Positions 49,350 through 59,160 of a DNA stretch of 64,000 bases are shown here, one piece after another (within the stretch, counting starts at the first letter, position 1; each line of letters starts with the position of its first letter). The notes below the pieces were generated by a model. That model searched no databases. It had not been told where the DNA came from and was given only the letters and a program-made list of their open reading frames with translations. Both the position numbers and the translations under genes were made by a program. This DNA is from Epiperipatus broadwayi (lineage: Eukaryota > Onychophora > Udeonychophora > Euonychophora > Peripatidae): contig JAQFVV010006273.1 of NCBI GenBank assembly GCA_028023455.1, positions 186,001 through 250,000 on the forward strand, given 5' to 3'.

Positions 49350-49950
49350 TCATACCTGCTCAGTTTAGACAATATAGACATTACTATCATTCAAAACTAT
49401 TCCATTTATCACAAAATATTACTTTATAGCCAATGTGCTATTCAAAGTGACAAGAGACATTACTCCGATCTCGTCTTCACTTTTAGAAATCTCAATAATT
49501 TTCTGTTGCGGTATATTACTAAATTGCTGCCAAAGGTGTTCATACCTGTTATTAAAACAGGCAAAAACTCACTATACATATTTCCACACAACAAGCTAGA
49601 GTAATCAATGGATGCCAGAAGACTTGTGCATAAAATCCCCATCTAGTGCCTACTCATCCAATATCCCCAATACATATAGTGTTTTTTTTTCTGTTTAAAT
49701 AACAGTTATAAGCAAGCATGAGAAATGGTGATCATGTAGTGTTCGTACCTGTTGAAAAACTCAGTTTAGATAATATAGTCATTATTATCATTAAAAACTA
49801 CTCCATTTATTATAAAATATTATCTTATAACTACCTGCTATTTATAATGACAAGAGACATTACTCAGATCTCATCTTCACTTTTTGAAATATCAATAATT
49901 TTCTGTTATGGCAAATTGCTAACTTATTGCCAAAGGTGTTCATTTCTATC
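49350..49950. repeat. Tandem duplication (about 200 bp) split by a hammerhead-family insertion
   Basis: 49350-49550 and 49745-49950 share, in order, acctg-, ctcagtttaga-aatatag, attccatttat-type, gacaagagacattact, atct-gtcttcacttt-type and gccaaaggtgttca. Between them sits the 190-bp element of the next entry. Confidence 0.75.
49551..49740 (-). mobile_element. Hammerhead-family retroelement, short copy
   Basis: Minus-strand unit with family ends (attaaaacaggcaaaaactc at the left, gatcatgtagt at the right), flanked by gttcatacctgtt (49538-49550) and gttcgtacctgtt (49741-49753), a 13-bp target-site duplication with one mismatch. The ribozyme core is missing: the unit starts, in sense, just at the stem I strand (ggggatattggatgag). 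It inserted exactly at the border of two tandem units. Confidence 0.7.
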
Positions 49951-50017
49951 CTTAAAACATGACATTGTTCACATATTACACAAAAAAACAATTTACATAA
50001 TTAATTTATCATCATAA

Positions 50018-51779
50018 TCAACCATTATCAATCCACTGCAGGATGAAGGTCTCTCCAAGTTCAATCCATCTTTTCCTATATTTATCTTCTCTTCTCCACA
50101 TCACCCCTGCATACTTTTTTATTTCATCCATCCATTTCACATGTGGTCTCTTTCTGGGTCTTTTACAATCTCTTGGAATCCAATTCAAAATTTCAATTGT
50201 CCATCTATTATCATCTCTTCTAGCAATATGTCCAGCCCAACTCCACTTCAGTCTTTTAATTTTTTCAATGAGGTCAGTAACACCTGTTTGTTCTCTTACC
50301 CATACATTCCATTTTCGATCTCTTCTTGTTACTCCCAACATGCATTTCTCCATACTTCTTTCAGTGGTCTGAAGTCTCTGTATTGCTCTTCTATTAAGTG
50401 TCCAAGTCTCAGATCCATAAGTAAGAACTGACAAAACACATTTATTAAAAACTTTACTTTTCAAACACATAGGCATATTTCCTTTTAGTATCAAGTTATT
50501 TCTACCAAAAGCACTCCAACCAAGTTTAATTCTATGATTAATTTCATCTATTATGTTTCCATCTGTATTAATAATTTGACCAATGTATTTGTAACTGTTA
50601 ACTTCTTCTAACTCATCATAATCAATCTTTATTTTCACATTTTGAGAAAATCTATTAAACATTACTTTAATCTTTTTAACATTTATCTTTAGTCCTACAT
50701 TCCTACTTTCATCTGATAACTCCTGCAACATTTCCTGTAGCTCTAAAGCATTATTTGCAAAAACAACTACATCATCTTCAAAATCTAAATGACTTAAATA
50801 ATCTCCATTTACTTTCACTCCTTTAGCTTCCCATTTTAATCCACAAAATACTTCTTGCAGCACTGCTGTAAAAAGTTTTGGAGATATGGAGTCACCCTGT
50901 CTTACACCATTTTCAATGTTGATTTTTTTACTATCATTATGTAATCTAATTGATGCTGTTGCATGTTTATAAAAATTCTTTAAAATATGACAATATCCTG
51001 GATCTACACTTTGATGTTCCAATGCTTTAATCACTGAAGAAATGTTTATATAATCAAATGCCTTTTCATAATCTACAAATCCTAAGCATAATGACAACTC
51101 ATATTCATTTGTTCTTTCTATAACTTCTCTCAATACCTGGATATTATCTACTGTACTAAAACCACTTTCAAATCCAGCTTGTTCTCTTGGTTGGTGGAGG
51201 AAATCCAATGTTTTCTGTAGATGAGTTGTAATTATCTTAGTAAAGATTTTGTATAAAATTGATAAAAGACTGATAGGTCTGTAATTTCTAATATCTTCTT
51301 TATCACCTTTTTTAAATGTTAATATTAATACTGCATTCTTCCAATCATCTGGTACATCTTTATCATTTAGACATTTGGTATATAACTTTGCTAAAAAATT
51401 TTTCTATTTCTTCACCTACTTCTTTTAATATATCAATTATAATTCCATCATTACCTAGAGCCTTCCCTTTTTTCATAAATTTAATTGCATGTCTCACTTC
51501 CTCATTCAAAATTCTGGGCAATTCAGAAGATATAATAGGCATAGGAGGTACTTGTTCTTTATTACTATATAATTCTTGATAGAAGTCTTCTACACATTTC
51601 ATGATGTCACATCTCTTTTCAGTAATAATTCCATCTTTCTTTCTTATTGCAGATATAAATTTCCTACCAATACCAAAATGTTGTTTTACATTCTTTAGAC
51701 TTTTATTCTCTTCTACAGCTTTCCTTGCTAGTTCACAATTATACTTTCTTATATCATTTCCAACTCTTTTCCGCACCAT
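50018..51779 (-). pseudogene. RTE-like reverse transcriptase
   Basis: Sense frames: an N-terminal part from 51779 (VRKRVGNDIRKYNCELARK to GNDGIIIDILKEVGEEIEK), a one-base shift near 51370, then DVPDDWKNAVLILTFKKGD, NYRPISLLSILYK, QAGFESGFSTVDNIQ, motif A FVDYEKAFD, motif B GVRQGDSISPKLF and motif C region LDFEDDVVVFA. The C-terminal part has the LTYGSETWTL and RRDRKWNVWVREQTG blocks usual for RTE proteins. Motif C is normally FADD; the Ala to Glu change (FEDD) leaves both Asp in place but is unusual. The product would copy the element's RNA at a nicked target; in this copy the frames are broken. Confidence 0.85.
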
Positions 51780-51794
51780 TTTACAAAATTCAAG

Positions 51795-52790
51795 TTATTC
51801 AATCTTTTTTAATGCATCATTGTTGTATATCCTCATATTTCTTCTTTTCTTCATAAATTCTTTACCAGCTATCTTTGTTGCAGTTTTTAAAAATGTATCA
51901 GTTATTTTCCTATTAATGTCATTCAAATCTGAATCATGTTCAAATTCTACTAATACTTGAAACCGATTTGTAAGTTCTAATTTAAATTTATTAGAATGTT
52001 TCTGAAGATTAGGAATATCAACTGTAAATAATGTTTTTCTTAATAATTTTTCTCTCTTTAGTTTTGCATTAACATGTATCTTACATCTTACTAATTGATG
52101 ATCACTTCCTGTGTTAAATTTATTAAGAACAGTACAATCTTGAAATATGTATTTTCTGTTAGTCAAAATATAATCCAATTCTGCTGTACCTTCATTTGGA
52201 TGCTTTCATGTCCATTTCCATTTAACATTTTTCCAAAAAAAGAATTCATAATATAAAGTATTTCTTTTTCTGCAAACTCCACAAGTCTATGTCCTTTCTC
52301 ATTTCTATTACCATAACCAAAATTACCTACAACATTTTCATCTTTCATTGTTTACCAATTCTAGGATTAAAGTCTCCCATAACAATTTTAAAATGTTGTT
52401 TATTCTAATCAAAAGCCTTTTGTACATCCATATAAAAATCTTCTACTACTTCATCATTATGAGAACTTTTGGGGGCATAAACCTGAATTATCTGCATTTG
52501 TTATCTGCTATTAAGTTATAAAACTAATCTTGCCACTCTGTCTGATACACCATCAATCTCCACAATGTTATTCTTCCATTTTTTATTTATAAAAAATCCT
52601 ACTCCACTTGTATTTTCAATATTTGTGCCTTTATAGTAGATTATATGTCCACTTTTTAAATCAACTGTTTCTTCACCTTTTCTTCTAACTTCACAAAGTC
52701 CAATAATGTCCCATTTAATATAAGACAGTTCTTCTTCTAACACTTGCAATCTTCCTTCACTTGAAAGTGATCTGCAGTTGTAAGTATAAA
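51795..52790 (-). pseudogene. RTE-like APE endonuclease
   Basis: Broken into pieces. From about 52790, TYNCRSLSSEGRLQVLEEEL then IKWDIIGLCEVRRKGEETVD (catalytic Glu in CEVRRKG) and GVGFFINKKWKNNIVEIDGV; QIIQVYAPKSSHNDEVVEDF and VMGDFNPRIG after a shift; NFGYGNRNEKGHRLVEFAEK after a second; and from 52178 DYILTNRKYIFQDC with GSDHQLVRCKI (catalytic SDH). It ends at a TAA at 51793, after which the same frame runs on into the reverse transcriptase. All endonuclease blocks are recognisable; at least three frame changes make it inactive. Confidence 0.8.
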
Positions 52791-52829
52791 TAAAAAGTGG
52801 TTATCAAATTGCAGCCTGAGGCTGCAATC

Positions 52830-54170
52830 AGGGGATTCTTAGCACTCTCCACCTAATGCATGTTGGTGAGCAGCCCATCCATGTTTGTATACTATATGAA
52901 TAATCACATAGTAATAAAACTGCAATGGCAAGAACATATGGAGTGGACATTAGAAATTTTTCCTGCTCAGTTCCTTTAAGGCCTCCAAGATGAATCAAAG
53001 GGTCTCCTTTCAGTTAATAGCAAACTCCTTTATCACTTTACATTAAATAATTTTTGATAAAATATTATATTAAAATATGTGTAGTTGCTATCATATTTGA
53101 AATATACTTATAACCTAAAAAATATAATAAGAAGAATAGAAAAAATATATATAAAATAATAGTAATAACTTTTATCAAAAAAATTAACATAATTAAGTTT
53201 ATATTATCAGTCAGTGCTATTGAAATATGGCTCATGGGTCACGTGCAATCTATCCAGATGTTTACATTTTTTCAAGTCAAAAAATAAAATAACACTTTGA
53301 ATCATATAATTATTATATACTTTAATTTGATAATTAATGGATAATAATATTATTATCATGTAATTTTACATCACTGTATTATACCTATGTATTTTTAAAA
53401 TATAATGTGTCAGAAAAGTGGCTTGGCACTGTTTTGATCCAATGCAATGCTTTGAGCATTCACAGTTAATATATGTATAATTAATGTAAAATTAGTTCCA
53501 TTCAGTTATGGTTATCTATAACTAATGATAGGACTCTCCAATATCTTTAATATATGTACTGTTTGTTATTTTGAAGCATCCCTTGAATAAATACTTTTTT
53601 ACTGTTGCTCTTGGATTACTTAAGATTGAATAGACTTGCATGTGGTTGTAATTTCAGCTACATTATCTTCATAATTAGTAGAAAGATCACTCACCACTGT
53701 ATCACTTCATTGCATACAATAAATGATATTTCAAAAAATATAGATCACTATTATAATTAAAAAATCATAGCATATTGTTTAAGTTTTTAGTGTTCTCTGT
53801 CTTTTTCTTTTCATTTTCTGTCATTACAATACATTTGTCTTATTTATGGAAAAAACCTGTGAGCTATTTGGAAACTAATTGCCAGTAAATGTAGCATGAG
53901 CCCAGCTACACTTTAGCTTTGATCATATATAAACATACCATTTACTGATGTGTGTGATTTCTAAATATCCTAAAGTTACATATGATTTTCTTATTGCTAA
54001 AATCATAGCTAATCAATGAAATAAATGAAAGTATCTTAATATAATTTCCTTCTGGCATTCCATAAAAAATAAACTGGTAACAAATAAATAAAGTTTATCT
54101 TTTTAATTAGTCAATCCCTGATTAATCACAATGGAATAGAGTATTGTAGATCAAAATCATTTGCATAATG
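52830..54170. other. Gene-free stretch
   Basis: No gene. A small patch near 53220-53280 is richer in G+C (gggtcacgtgcaatc) but has no frame. No assignable repeat. Confidence 0.45.
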
Positions 54171-54175
54171 CATAA

Positions 54176-54297
54176 ATTAAAGGGAATTTGAACTTAGACT
54201 TTCAAGTTTCCTACAATCATCCACTCTATCCAATGTATACATGACTATAGGGAGCTTGAACGTCTGAGTTCAAATCCCCTTTAATTATATCTAGGTT
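54176..54297. repeat. Foldback with a Pol III B-box-like sequence
   Basis: Arms of about 40 bp: aattaaagggaatttgaact and the following tagactttcaagtttccta pair with tatagggagcttgaacgtct and the following gagttcaaatcccctttaat. The right arm contains gagttcaaatccc, a good match to the tRNA B box (GGTTCRANNCC). It may be an inverted dimer of a SINE 3' part. Confidence 0.6.
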
Positions 54298-54299
54298 AA

Positions 54300-55090
54300 G
54301 TATATACATTGTAATTGTATTTCAATATTATATAAGATATAAAAGCAAAAGTATTTTATGGATCTGTTAAGATCTCCATCTAAACATATTATACTATCAA
54401 TCTTTGATGTCGATACTGCCTAAGAAGCAAAATCATCCCTTTTTAAAAAAATAAAGTCAGTGTTTTTAGACATAGTGAATTGCATAAACACTAGAAATTT
54501 TGATGGAGTCACATATAAACTTTTTTCCACTATTATTTGTTTTCTCTTTTGTTTTCTCCTTTATCCAAAATTTTTAATAATAACTCATAACGATTAACAA
54601 ACAACATAATTGATTTCTTAACATATCTTCATCACTTGATCAGTATTTATTAACATCAACTGCTATAATTTAATCTACTGATATCAGACTTTCTGCTCTT
54701 GTATTTTTAACATCATTATTATAATATCTAATGTGATTGTTATTAAAACTGTTATTATAGAAAATTACTTGTAAATCATATATATTTGTGTGTTTGTTGG
54801 TATTTACATATATAAACTTATATTTTGTATTCATCCATGTTTATATTTACTTATTGTTAATGTAAGCATAGCATTGATATTTTAAGTAACTAACTAACTA
54901 ACCATCTTCTAGATAGTAGAGATCATTCAAATATGTTTTAAAATTCATAATAACATTTACTAATTGAATATGGCTGGGAGTATCCAATTGATATATTGAT
55001 AAAATGTTAATGTTGACAACATATATGTGGATAAACCAAAATATAAGTTGACATATTTTATCCATGAAAATGTTTGCTTTTATGTATGTA
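54300..55090. other. Gene-free stretch upstream of the Penelope-like element
   Basis: No coding signal; the N-terminal part of the Penelope-like protein is not found here, so that copy is 5'-truncated. Confidence 0.4.
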
Positions 55091-55152
55091 TATATATATA
55101 TAATTGGGTCAATTTTGTGTTTCTTCTTCTTTTGAGGCTTTTAAGAAAATAA

Positions 55153-55604
55153 ATGTTTTTTGTTTTGGATGATGATTGTGTTTTTGGTAGTTTAGACATT
55201 GAAAATATGTATCAATCGGTTAATAGATTAATAAGTATTGATGTTTTTCTTTCAATTTTAAAAAAATTAGAATGTTTTTCTGCAGATAAGATTAAGGTTT
55301 TTCATGATTTGCTTTTGCTGTTAAAGGATTCAATGTATTTTATGTCTAATGATGTTTTTATAAGATTAGAGAAGGTTGGGTTATTGGTTATGTCATTTCT
55401 CCATTGATGTGTGCTGTCTATATTGATTATTTGGAGTGTAGTATTATTAATATGTTTTCATGTTCTATTAAATTATTTGTTAGGTATGTTGATGATTGTT
55501 TGTTTGTTATTCAGAAAGAGAAATTAGAAGAGTTTTTATGTGCATTGAATGGTTTTGATTCTAGTATTAAGTTTGCAATTGAGGGGGTGGTTTTGATTTT
55601 GTAA
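55153..55604 (+). pseudogene. Penelope-like reverse transcriptase, C-terminal half
   Basis: Two frames. The first (from 55153) holds motif A, SLDIENMYQSVN, followed by Leu-rich helices. A shift near the motif B position (GLLVMSFLH then stop) leads to the second (from 55404), which contains motif C in FVRYVDDCLFVIQKEKLEEF and ends GVVLIL. The YVDD form and the LDIENMY wording fit Penelope-like enzymes, which are close to telomerase. Motif B cannot be read intact, and the N-terminal motifs are absent. Confidence 0.75.
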
Positions 55605-55648
55605 AATTAAAGTTTTTAGATTTAAATGTTGAGAAGGTTAATGATGTT

Positions 55649-56380
55649 TTGTTTTGTAGTCATTTTATAAAACCTAAAAATTTGAGCAATATGATTAGGC
55701 CTGATAGTTATCAGCCTTTTATACATAAAAAAATGTCTTTGTTGAATTTTTGTTGTCGGAATAGAAGACTTAATAATTTTAATAATGATGCTGATATTCA
55801 AAAAAGTCAATTTGCTGCTGAATATGTAGAATTGGGTTATAGTCATGATTTTATTAAAAAAGTGGTATTTAATAATACTGTTTATAGTCGTGATTTGGAT
55901 GATAAGAATTTTGTTGGTAAGGATGATGATTATATGTCTTTACCGTTTAAAGCATCAATTTATAATTTGGTTTATAGGAATAGTCATTTGTTAGGTGGAA
56001 TGGAGGTTGCATGGAGGAAAGATTCTGATTTGAATTCATTACTTAATGGTTCAAAATAGTCTATTGATAGTAAGTCTATTCCTGGTATTGTTTATAAAAT
56101 TTCATGTAGTTGTGGTAAATTTTATGTAGGTCAGAGTAAATTTAGCCTTAATGAAAGGGTATAAGTAGGGTTAAACATAGGTATCTTAACTCAGCTTTAT
56201 ATATTCATGAATTGAATACAGGTCATAGAATATTGTTTAACAATGCTTCGGTTATTTTTTATGAAAAGAATGAGTTAAAAAGAAGAATAAAGGAGACTTT
56301 GATGATAAAACTCCTTGATTCTGAGGCTATCAATCTTATGAAGACTTCTTTTGATATTAAGGGAAGGTGGAATTTGTAGT
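55649..56380 (+). pseudogene. Penelope-like linker and GIY-YIG domain
   Basis: The frame from 55649 gives the linker (SNMIRPDSYQPFIHKKMS, a region around SQFAAEYVELGYSHDFI, then LPFKASIYNLVYRNSHLLGG). A TAG at 56057-56059 and a TAA about 35 codons later interrupt the same frame, which carries on as SKSIPGIVYKISCSCGKF and YVGQSKFSLNERV. A shifted frame then gives HRYLNSALYIHELNTGHRI and ends at about 56380 with FDIKGRWNL. The GIY-YIG pair and the CSC are conserved. It would nick DNA at integration sites; this copy is inactive. Confidence 0.8.
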
Positions 56381-56404
56381 GAATTATGGGAAGGTTTGTT
56401 TGTA

Positions 56405-56422
56405 TATATATATATATATATA

Positions 56423-56462
<40 letters not shown>
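56405..56462. repeat. (TA)n microsatellite
   Basis: TA repeats interrupted by a short T run, between the end of the GIY-YIG frame and the hammerhead-like fold. Confidence 0.9.
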
Positions 56463-56466
<4 letters not shown>

Positions 56467-56480
56467 TTCCTTTAGATTGA

Positions 56481-56533
56481 TTTTCACTTGAGAAAGTCTA
56501 TTTGTAGTAGATGAAACCATGGTTGTGTAAGGA
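56481..56533 (+). ncRNA. Hammerhead-like fold at the end of the second Penelope-like element
   Basis: CAC (56485-56487) pairs with GTG (56525-56527) as inner stem I. Then UUGAGAA (56488-56494) replaces CUGANGA, stem II is GTCTA / TAGAT with a 7-base loop, GAAA is at 56513-56516, and stem III ACCATGGT is fully self-complementary. H17 = T56524. Outer stem I is weak. The same UUGAGAA plus GAAA plus palindromic stem III occurs at 36453-36507 in the other lineage, so the arrangement is conserved between two elements. Whether it cleaves is unknown. Confidence 0.45.
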
Positions 56534-56544
56534 TTTTGGTAAAA

Positions 56545-58040
56545 TTTTTAAAATTTAATCTAGTATTGTGTTGTTTTATGGTTTTGCATATATATATATA
56601 TAACTATTTTCTATAATATATCAAATGGCAACATTGATTTTTTGCATTTATGAATGTCTAAATCCTAGAATTTTACTAATTTTTACAAGCAAAATGTTCA
56701 TAATAATAGACAAAAGCACAAGTCCATCTTTACTCCAATAAGAAGATTTATATGACAAAACATATGGCAGATCAACTTTGAGATCAATAATATTTACATA
56801 CTCTTATGTTGTTATAACCAATAAAGATATACATATTGTAGGATTCTGAAGTATAGTCTCAAAGCTATATTTTTTATTTTCAGACCCAGGATTTTCAGCC
56901 CATGTGATTTTTTTTAACTTAACATACTCTTTTAACAAATATATTATAAAGATTTAGTGTCTATGTGGGTGGTTAAAAATGAGACACTGTCTTTCTCCTG
57001 CGGTAGGTTAAATAGATTTGTACAAATTTGATTATAACATCAAGCACACAATAGACTCAAACCCTGATTTAGTATGGTCAGTGAAAGTTGGTATATTTAT
57101 AGAAATCCACTGTAAACTTAAGTGATGCACTTAAGTTTTTTAAACTCTTACTGATGTGTGAGTGCGCGAAATTTATAATATTTAAAAGTAATAGCGTATT
57201 ATCGGAGTTCGACTTTCGATCTAAGAATTTCTGGACATTAACATTTAACTTTACTATTAATATAAAAAAATTCAATTTGTATAAATAATGCATGTTAATT
57301 TGTTTACTATATGAAAATAACTGTTTGTCTGTGACTCTTTGTACATAATATACAATTGCATAATACCATAAGAGAAAACTATTTATGCTAATGCAAAATC
57401 AAGGCATTTTAAATGAAAATTAATGGATTTAGCATTGATAAATTTGTACTATCTTCTACTTTATTTTCTGTTCTTTTGAAGCAGACTTTAAAATAGTGTA
57501 CAGATGCTTCATGAAATAGACATCAAAAAGTACTATAAGGGATTGTTAATATAAATTTGACAATCAAAAATAAAATCATTTTTTTTAGTTTCTATATTTA
57601 CAGTAATCTGTCTACTGTAAAATTATTGCAAATTTAATGTATAATCTACAGAATATTATTAATGTTTAAAATTGAGATTTAATAAAAATTGCTTTATAAT
57701 TAATAATTATAAATCTCAAATGCTTTTAATGAGAGATGAAAAAATGTTAATTACTACAAATCAATTTCTTCAACTACATAGAGATGTTATTTTACAAAAA
57801 GAAAGACACTTTTTTTTTTGTTTAAGGATGTCTTGTAATATTCTACAAAGCAACTTGGTAAGATTAATTGTATATTCTTTAACAGTTATGAATGTGATGA
57901 TATATTATTATATTAGGTATATGAAGTGATACATTTTCAGATCTATAAATGCTACACTGAATCTGCTAACAATGTCACTGGCCTGGGGAAGCCAGAGCAC
58001 ATCCATCAAATGTTTACATTTTCCAGAACTAATTTTAGCC
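56545..58040. other. Gene-free stretch
   Basis: No credible gene. A CpG-containing patch at 57160-57230 (gtgcgcgaaat, ttatcggagttcgactttcg) lies within a minus-strand frame of 71 codons (57078-57293) that I do not trust as a gene. The rest is plain spacer. Confidence 0.4.
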
Positions 58041-58044
58041 AGAG

Positions 58045-58262
58045 GAGAGAATGTTATATCTAAACTTGTCTTCAAATAATGGACTAGTCTATATTCCATT
58101 TTATCTTGATCAGGTTAAGTATTCATCACTACAGACCAGTGTATATACAAATATACAAATAGATAACATATTTCCGATGAGACTAATGAGCCAATGGGTG
58201 ATGATTCCCAATTTGATAAAGATGGAATCTGGACAAATCCATTATTAAAAGTAAGGTGAGAT
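58045..58262. repeat. Inverted repeat of an unclassified family (D)
   Basis: The left part (cttcaaataatggactagtc then attccattttatcttgat) and the right part, reversed (cttttaataatggatttgtc then attccatctttatcaa), are inverted copies of one sequence. A third copy lies at 59390-59590 (minus). All three translate to a related SNNGLVQIPSYLD-like string, so the sequence may once have been coding, or merely shares a repeat unit. Confidence 0.55.
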
Positions 58263-58442
58263 TGTAAAAAAAAATGTGTGATCCTGTTGAATGAACCAAT
58301 TCTGTTGGCATATATATATATAATCAATAAAGCAAGTCATATATAATGTGATACTGCTTTAAAAAGCTTGTATTTACAAATATGTAATATAGGAAGCATA
58401 CCAATACCTCAACACAAGCTCTTATTTAATAAGTGCGGTAAT

Positions 58443-58674
58443 TAAAACAGGCAAAACTCTCCATACAGTATTGCCACTCAGTGAAAGCCAGAGTAATCAA
58501 TGGATGCCAGAAGGCATAAAATTCCCATCTAGTGCTTACTCATCCAATATCTCCAGACTTGTTTCTGACTTGTGGCCTTCATCAGTGAGGAGCCTTGGAT
58601 CTGAGAGGTTAGCCTGTTTTAATAACAGTTGTAATCAAGCATAAGAAATAGTGATCATGTAATGTTTGTTGGGT
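58443..58674 (-). mobile_element. Hammerhead-family retroelement, nested, simple copy
   Basis: Precisely bounded by the perfect 13-bp duplication taagtgcggtaat at 58430-58442 and 58675-58687. Minus-strand unit, in sense: a 5' tail (attacatgatcac), ctgttattaaaacagg, the hammerhead, and the conserved 3' region ending gagttttgcctgttttaa. The blocks ttaaaacagg and cctgttttaa are inverted relative to each other. This is the clearest monomeric member and defines the ends of the family. It encodes nothing and must use another element's enzymes. Confidence 0.85.
58542..58600 (-). ncRNA. Type I hammerhead ribozyme, second copy
   Basis: On the minus strand: outer stem I ATCCAA with TTGGAT, loop GGC / TA, inner stem I TCCTCA with TGGAGA (one A-C mismatch, one G-U), core CTGATGA (58585-58579), stem II GGC / GTC with loop CACAA, GAAA (58565-58562), stem III AC-AA-GT and C17 at 58556. 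Predicted cleavage lies between 58556 and 58555. The total span, 59 nt, equals that of the copy at 48541. The same A-A opposition sits at the base of stem II. The internal-loop and stem II loop sequences, which carry the tertiary contact in type I hammerheads, are nearly unchanged between the two copies. Confidence 0.75.
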
Positions 58675-58837
58675 TAAGTGCGGTAATATGATAGATCTGA
58701 ATTTAGTTCAGTCCCATATAGCTATTTGAGTTAGGATTTAAAGACATTTTTATGTCTGAAATTTTCAGATTTTCTTCTCAATAGTTCCATATTAAATAAG
58801 TGTTGAGTTTTGAGTTGATATTTTAGATCTAGTGTCT

Positions 58838-58905
58838 GAATGTTCTCGCTCCTCATTGGTTGAGCCATAAGCTCGAAACCAATTGATCTGGGGATAAGAA
58901 TATTC
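58838..58905 (+). ncRNA. Hammerhead relic in the second foldback family
   Basis: Outer stem I GAATGTTCT (58838-58846) with AGAATATTC (58897-58905), nine pairs with one G-U; loop CGC / TA; inner stem I TCCTCA with TGGGGA (58889-58894). In the CUGANGA place stands TTGGTT. Stem II is GAGC / GCTC with loop CATAA, then GAAA (58875-58878), a palindromic stem III around CAATTG and the cleavage triplet ATC (58886-58888). Everything but the first core box is preserved, so it was probably once a ribozyme and has lost that box. Confidence 0.55.
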
Positions 58906-59160
58906 TAGATAGAGATTTTAAATATTTTCTCTTACCATACTTATTAAATAAAAGCATGTTTGACACATTGGTACACTCTCTATATTACATATATATATAT
59001 ATATGTGTGTGTGTGTGTCTGTGACTTAATACACAGTTTCATGGGAAAATGTTTAATATATATTTATTAATATAAATAAATATGAAGTACATATTTACAA
59101 TATATAAAGTTATATCTTCCTGCTACAATTAGTGAGATATAGCTGTTAGTTGTCATGCAA

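Larger units (their letters stand above)
50000..52800 (-). mobile_element. RTE/BovB-like non-LTR retrotransposon
   Basis: One long ORF in several pieces, read on the minus strand from about 52790: endonuclease, then reverse transcriptase, ending at 50018 with ILQWIDNG. It is followed by a short tail rich in TGATGATAAA-type triplets typical of RTE ends. Wording such as IKWDIIGLCEVRRKGEE and RSLSSEGRLQVLEEELS is characteristic of the clade. I count one nonsense codon (51793) and frameshifts near 52500, 52340, 52190 and 51370. So it is a recent but dead copy. Confidence 0.85.
55100..56540 (+). mobile_element. Penelope-like element, second lineage
   Basis: Order: reverse transcriptase fragments, linker, GIY-YIG endonuclease, TA-rich stretch, hammerhead-like fold. 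The reading is interrupted by several stops and frameshifts. It belongs to a different lineage from 36390-38107: the GIY-YIG block reads GIVYKISCSCGKFYVGQS here and GLVYKISCGKCNKIYIGQT there. The 5' part is missing. Confidence 0.8.
58315..58990 (+). mobile_element. Second foldback family, long copy with nested insertion
   Basis: The outer ends are inverted: tataggaagcataccaat at 58389-58406 against attggtacactctctata near 58965-58982. The left end continues outward as in the copy at 9500-9725 (aagcttgtatttacaaa, aagcaagtcatatat). The element is split at 58443-58674 by a hammerhead-family insertion. Its right half contains a ribozyme-like fold of its own at 58838-58905. Confidence 0.65.

Noticed and set aside
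57078-57293. 71-codon minus-strand frame in a CpG-containing patch
   Set aside because: Too short and no splice context or recognisable sequence; left as spacer.
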